A stretch of 64,000 nucleotides of DNA, taken from NCBI GenBank assembly GCA_004352715.1, contig SCFE01000010.1, positions 1,494,321 to 1,558,320 on the forward strand, read 5' to 3'. A model generated the notes under the pieces. The model ran no database searches and had not been told where the DNA came from. It was given only the letters and a program-made list of their open reading frames with translations. This stretch comes from Hofstenia miamia. Its lineage: Eukaryota; Xenacoelomorpha; Acoela. This document shows, one piece after another, positions 59,709-64,000 of this stretch. A program made the translations under genes and the position numbers. The stretch's first letter is position 1. Each line of letters opens with the position of its first letter.

Positions 59709-59836
59709 AATATTTACAAAACTGAATAATGTACTGCGCTTTTTTTCAAAATTTTAATTGAATCAATTTATTGCCCCTCCAGGAAATGATTCTGCCCCTC
59801 CGGATTTTTTATTCTGTCTATGCTACTGGTCGTTAT
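59444..59836. mobile_element. hAT-type MITE with near-perfect target duplication
   Basis: The 377-bp element (59,452-59,828) starts CAATGGCGTAGCTAC and ends, read in reverse, CAGTAGCATAGAC. Flanks are GTCGGTAT and GTCGTTAT (7 of 8). Just inside both ends are G/C runs (GGGGGACAAATCCCCCCCCCC on the left, GCCCCTCC blocks on the right). A TA microsatellite lies at 59,679-59,704 inside it. No coding capacity. Confidence 0.68.
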
Positions 59837-61126
59837 ACTTCGGACTTTAATTGATACAAAGATTTTCGTAAATTAGTATTGCAAAATGTGTTCGCGTCTC
59901 TCCGATGTAAAATTCTTCATTCACTAAAATATCCTACATTTAGGAACTATGTCTCAGTTACTCGAAGTTGATACCAAAGTTATATTGAAGAATCAAATAT
60001 TTATCTGCATCATGTATTGAAATCGAACTAGAGTGATTCTATTTTGGATTTGAACAAGAATTGAAATGGGTATTGGTTCCATATCAATCCAGCTCCCATT
60101 CGCAGCATAGATATCTGCAAACCATCCATCTTAATTCCACATTTCGTTCTTGCTAGTGCTTAAATATACACTTGTCCACATATCTTTCAAATAATTGTTG
60201 ATAGCATGGATTTAATTTAACATGGACCCTCATTGATTAGGCTGATCTTGTCCTAGGTTTGGATTTTTACTGAGACGATAGGCTTGTGCAGGTATTTAAT
60301 CAATTAAGCCTAGATGCATTTGGTGGGCTTGTATTAACAATTTCAGAAATGCTTTAGTTTATATAAAATATCTGAGAACAATACGTTAGTGGGAATAATC
60401 TGGATTTATGTCTAGCTCTTGTGAATTAGAGCTGCGCGCGGCTTAAAATTCAGATCCACTTACATTTCTTGTTGATGAAAACAGAATGTTCAAATGAACG
60501 TAAGACTGCAACTCTAAATACAAGATTTCAAATTGGGAAGTCCACAATTCTGAATTGGGTGCAGTTATTTATATAGTGTGTACTTCAAATATAAAGTTAA
60601 ATTTTGTTTTAGCAATTAACAATTATTTAAGTATTTTTTGTATGTGAAGGTTAAATTTAACTCCTCAAATTCCATGTCTCCTAACTGCCTACTCTACCAA
60701 AACCAGACGTGTAACCAAAGGCGCTCAACTATTCGTGCACAACCAACCGACTTTCATCCATGGTATGAATAGATTTCTTGCGTTTCCCACACCAAAGAAG
60801 AAGAGACTTAAATGAATCCTATCGTGCAACATAATTCTATACGGTCACTAAAATTGAATGGCTCTACAGTTTTAGACTAATTGCCAAAATTGTTTGGAAT
60901 AAACAAAATGGTAAAAATATGAGCGTAAATTTTATTAATCTAACTTGAAAGTAAAATATCTTTTGTGGATCACTTCACAAAAAAACGTATATTTATTGAA
61001 GTGGGTACATAGATTCTTTTCTTTGAAAATGATATTTATAAGAGTTGCATTGTTTATTTTGTTTCAATTTCTGATCGATATAGCAATTTTGTGCTTTTGA
61101 AGTGTACGTAACTTTAGTTGGGCTGA
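59837..61126. other. AT-rich DNA, nothing recognised
   Basis: No open frame of note, repeat pair or transposon terminus was seen. Confidence 0.4.
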
Positions 61127-62954
61127 CTACAGACCAGATTTGGATTGGGTTGGGCCTAAAGTTGGGTCGGGCTGAGCCGGGCTTGGATTGGTTTTGGACC
61201 GGATTTTCGACATTATAATTTGGATCGGGTTTGGGCCTAATGTTTTAATTAGTAATTGAAATACAAGAAAAAATCTCTTGAAAACTTTAACTCTGCAAAT
61301 GACAAAAACATTCTCTTTAAATTTAATAAATCCTGCATTGTTGGCTGGTGCATTACTTTTAACATCAAAATTTTGTCTGCTAAAAGCAAAGAGCGTTTCT
61401 GCAAACTCCCACCTACTGTGTGCTGATGCAAGTTGTTATAATTTTTAAAGGATGATTACTTGAAAAAAACAGTTGTATTAATATTATAATGACTCTAAAT
61501 ACCAATGTTTATATGTTCTGGTATTCAAGCCACCTGAGTATGTATAGCGCCCCACCTACTGTGTGGGAATGTAAGTTCGTGTAAGCTGGCAGAAAATTTT
61601 AGTAATTGAATATATAAGAACTTATATGTTCTCAAAATGATAAGAAGTACGATTGCAATCCTGGTAATATTAGTTGTGGTATTACTTATATTACTAAATT
61701 AGTGACGGCGGTAGGAAAAAACTATGAAACGTGAATACATGATATCTTGAGTTTAGGGCATAGTACTCAGCAAGGGGTTGCAATATTCTAAAGGGTGGTT
61801 CCTTCAAATAATAGTATTATTACTATAATTACTCTAAATGCCAATAATTTTCATTTTCTGATATTCAGGCCACCTGAATATGCTTAGCGCCTTGTTGCAA
61901 GATTAATAAACAAAAATACAAGGATTTTTTCTATATTTACAATGTCTTATTATAATGGATACGCAAGATATTATGATTTGCCTTAAAACATAAATTGTTG
62001 TAATAAAATAAATTATCAACATTTTAAATGAAATTCGTGTAAAAAAGTTTTCAAAATTTTTTAGTGAAACTCCAGTAATTTTATAGAACGTATACAAATT
62101 TATATAAAGATTAAGATAAACACAAATTTCATTTTCAGATAAAACTAATTTTTAGGAAATCTGGATAAAAGAGTAGCAAAACATAAATGCTCTTGTTGTG
62201 GTTCCCCTTTCTTAAGATTTGTTTACCTACAAACGGCAAATTGCAATCATTGATTTCGGTGCAAAATTACCATTTACGTTTTGCCATGCCATTTCCAATT
62301 AATAATTAAATATCTGGAAATTACACATATTGATAAATCGTTTTTAGTTATGCCAACAATCGCTATTATCTCACTTAACATTACCATACTATAAATGGCA
62401 ACATTTTTATGTGCTTCCATAAAAGTCTAAGCAAGAGATTACAATATAAGCAGTTAAATTGATAAAAAAGAGGAGACACACCTCATTTACATTGTGCACT
62501 TTGACTTTTGAAATTTTATTATTTTGTGAGATGAAAGCGTTTAACATTTTTAATAAAAAACCAACAAAAATTGAAAAAAACCCCGAGCAATTTGAGCTTA
62601 ATCTATGCACCAATTTAAAATAATTTCGAAAATTTTAGTAACATTTTTGAAACTATATATTCAATACTATTTGGTAACCAAATGCAATTATTTATACTAG
62701 GGGCTTACATCTGCTTCAGGGAAGGTTGAACTCCCTAGCCCCCAGGCCTATGGCTTTGTACAACAAGTTTATTTTATAAGATTAACAATGCAAATAGTGT
62801 AGTGCCTATAGGCTTTTAGGAGTCAAAAGAAACTATCAGTGCCGTAAAAGAACAATAATTTAGGCAGGGCCGGGCTTGTGACGAATAATTAGTGTTTTGA
62901 AATGGGCCGGGCTTGGGCCTAAGAAATCGGCCCAATTCTAACTCTGCTACAGAC
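61127..62954. mobile_element. hAT element, 1.8 kb, with perfect 8-bp target duplication
   Basis: The element (61,135-62,946) is flanked by CTACAGAC at 61,127-61,134 and 62,947-62,954, an exact match. The left end is CAGATTTGGATTGGGTTGGG. The right end read in reverse is CAGAGTTAGAATTGGGCCGA, an imperfect inverted match, and both ends continue into GGGCC-rich blocks. Direct repeats lie inside: CACCTACTGTGTG at about 61,409 and 61,555, and an ATTCAAGCCACCTGAGTATG block at about 61,525 recurring in diverged form at about 61,863. A possible transposase C-terminal remnant is on the minus strand at 61,249-61,431. The element is otherwise non-coding, probably an internally deleted derivative. Confidence 0.8.
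61249..61431 (-). pseudogene. possible hAT transposase C-terminal remnant
   Basis: The 60-residue frame contains KRSLLLADKILMLK, then QPTMQDLLNLK and MFLSFAELKFSRDF. The second minus frame over the same DNA reads SAHSRWEFAETLFAFSRQ. Together they loosely recall the hAT dimerisation region (SAxSER.FS...G.I....R..L.....LLFLK). Support is weak at the sequence level, but it lies inside an element with hAT termini, near its left end. It would be a small relic of a once complete transposase read from right to left. Confidence 0.35.
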
Positions 62955-63953
62955 TAATTTTCATGGAAAACAATTCAGAATTGAACTTGAAAACAAAAGA
63001 TTAACTCTATTTTAAATCTATTTAACGGAAATTTGTTTTGTTGTGTTACGATAACGTTCAAATTTTGCAATAATTTACAATCTATTATTATTGTATTTTC
63101 CAGGAACCTGCCCAGCCGAAGACCAGTGGAGCAGTTTATCTATAATTCAAATAAGCAAATAGGAAAGTTTGACTACCATATTGTTAATTTGAGAAAGAAC
63201 TGTCTTTTAATTGGCATCACTTTGAGCTTACATATTTTGTGATTCACGAAAATCCGTGTAGGAGGGACGTCACGTCCCTATTTAACACAGGGGTAAAACC
63301 AGAGGGGTGAAAGAGGGCTGCATGCACTCCAAAGCTAAGATCTTGAGCCCCCTGAATGATGCATATTTTGCGCACATTATATCCTTCTTGTAGTGCCTGT
63401 TGATGCTATTGCATTACATTATTTTAAAAGAGTAAGACTGTTCATGCTATTCAAACAACTCTTCCATTTATACAATTATGACACAAAGCAACATTTTCCA
63501 AACTTAATCTTATAAAGTCAGTTTTATAGTGATATGTTTTCCTTGTTCACTGCTCTACATTGTCACTTCAGAATTAAGACAAGGGCCAATGAAACTCTCA
63601 ATGTAAAGTGATATATGTTGAATGATCAGGTCAGAGACACGTTCTTCTTTTTCTACTCTTTTTCAAATTATATTAGAAGAATAAAATATTCTACAAGACT
63701 TGTGATGCTCAATCTAGTATTAAAATATTTGGGATTTTAAATCAAATAAGCAATAAAACGCCATATTTCTCTTGGTTTCTTTAAATCATATTTTTGATAT
63801 GGTTTCATTTGCAAATAAAAGATTTCAGATGTCTAATCTTTCAACTTCATAAACAATTACAGTATTCAATAAAATAATCAATTTCCAATTATTACAATAA
63901 TTGCAATATCAATAAAATATTGCTTACTTCTGCAGATAGAGTAGAATAAATGC

Positions 63954-63996
<43 letters not shown>

Positions 63997-64000
63997 TTAT
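62955..64000. other. AT-rich DNA with a possible exon and terminal microsatellite
   Basis: At 63,102 an acceptor-like TTGTATTTTCCAG precedes a GC-richer stretch. One frame reads EPAQPKTSGAVYL and stops; another stays open to 63,242 (NLPSRRPVEQFIYNSN). Neither is recognised. A TA microsatellite occupies about 63,957-63,984 at the window end. A patch at 63,265-63,282 has the small inverted repeat AGGGACG, TCA, CGTCCCT. Confidence 0.3.

Overview
The window reads as nuclear DNA of an invertebrate animal. It is very AT-rich, has long stretches without plausible coding sequence, uses GT/AG-like junctions, and is crowded with eukaryotic transposable elements: non-LTR retrotransposons, a Ty3/gypsy LTR element, hAT and Tc1/mariner DNA transposons, MITEs and simple repeats. 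I could not settle the phylum. There is no operon structure, Shine-Dalgarno site, CRISPR array or recognisable RNA gene. The region is best described as a gene-poor, intergenic or intronic repeat landscape. I found no previously undescribed biological system; the most interesting material is the way the mobile elements are built and nested.

Layout. Positions 1-15,000 are mostly unannotatable AT-rich DNA. They hold a hAT-type MITE with a perfect 8-bp target duplication (2027-2236), a truncated relative (6774-6901), a foldback repeat near 12.3-12.5 kb and long TA microsatellites. At 15,287-15,559 lies the best candidate host gene, a 90-residue single-pass membrane protein followed by a polyadenylation signal. 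From 17.0 to 17.8 kb is a decayed CR1-like reverse transcriptase. From 20.5 to 29.1 kb comes a retroelement cluster: an R4/Dong-like fragment, a Ty3/gypsy element with 5' LTR, primer-binding site, gag, protease and the start of RT, an APE-type LINE with an intact YADD motif, and a second R4/Dong-like copy. From 32.5 to 33.5 kb two further endonuclease-type LINE remnants meet in opposite orientation. From 35.1 to 38.6 kb two copies of one LINE family lie in opposite orientations, both ending in a TTA-repeat tail. An R4/Dong-like fragment sits inside the tail of the second one. Next comes an exact 915-bp tandem duplication (39,234-41,063) that includes the 5' part of a terminal-inverted-repeat element.

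From 42 to 64 kb the supported features are mainly hAT-type elements (42,155-44,066; 45,828-46,408; 59,452-59,828; 61,135-62,946), a Tc1/mariner transposase pseudogene (55.8-56.8 kb), simple repeats, and a weak candidate host exon cluster (57.5-58.4 kb). Almost every transposase or polymerase reading frame is broken by stops and frameshifts, so the elements look inactive.

All family assignments come from reading translations by eye. Motifs, inverted repeats, target duplications and direct repeats are seen directly in the sequence. Clade names, mobility and host-gene status are inference.
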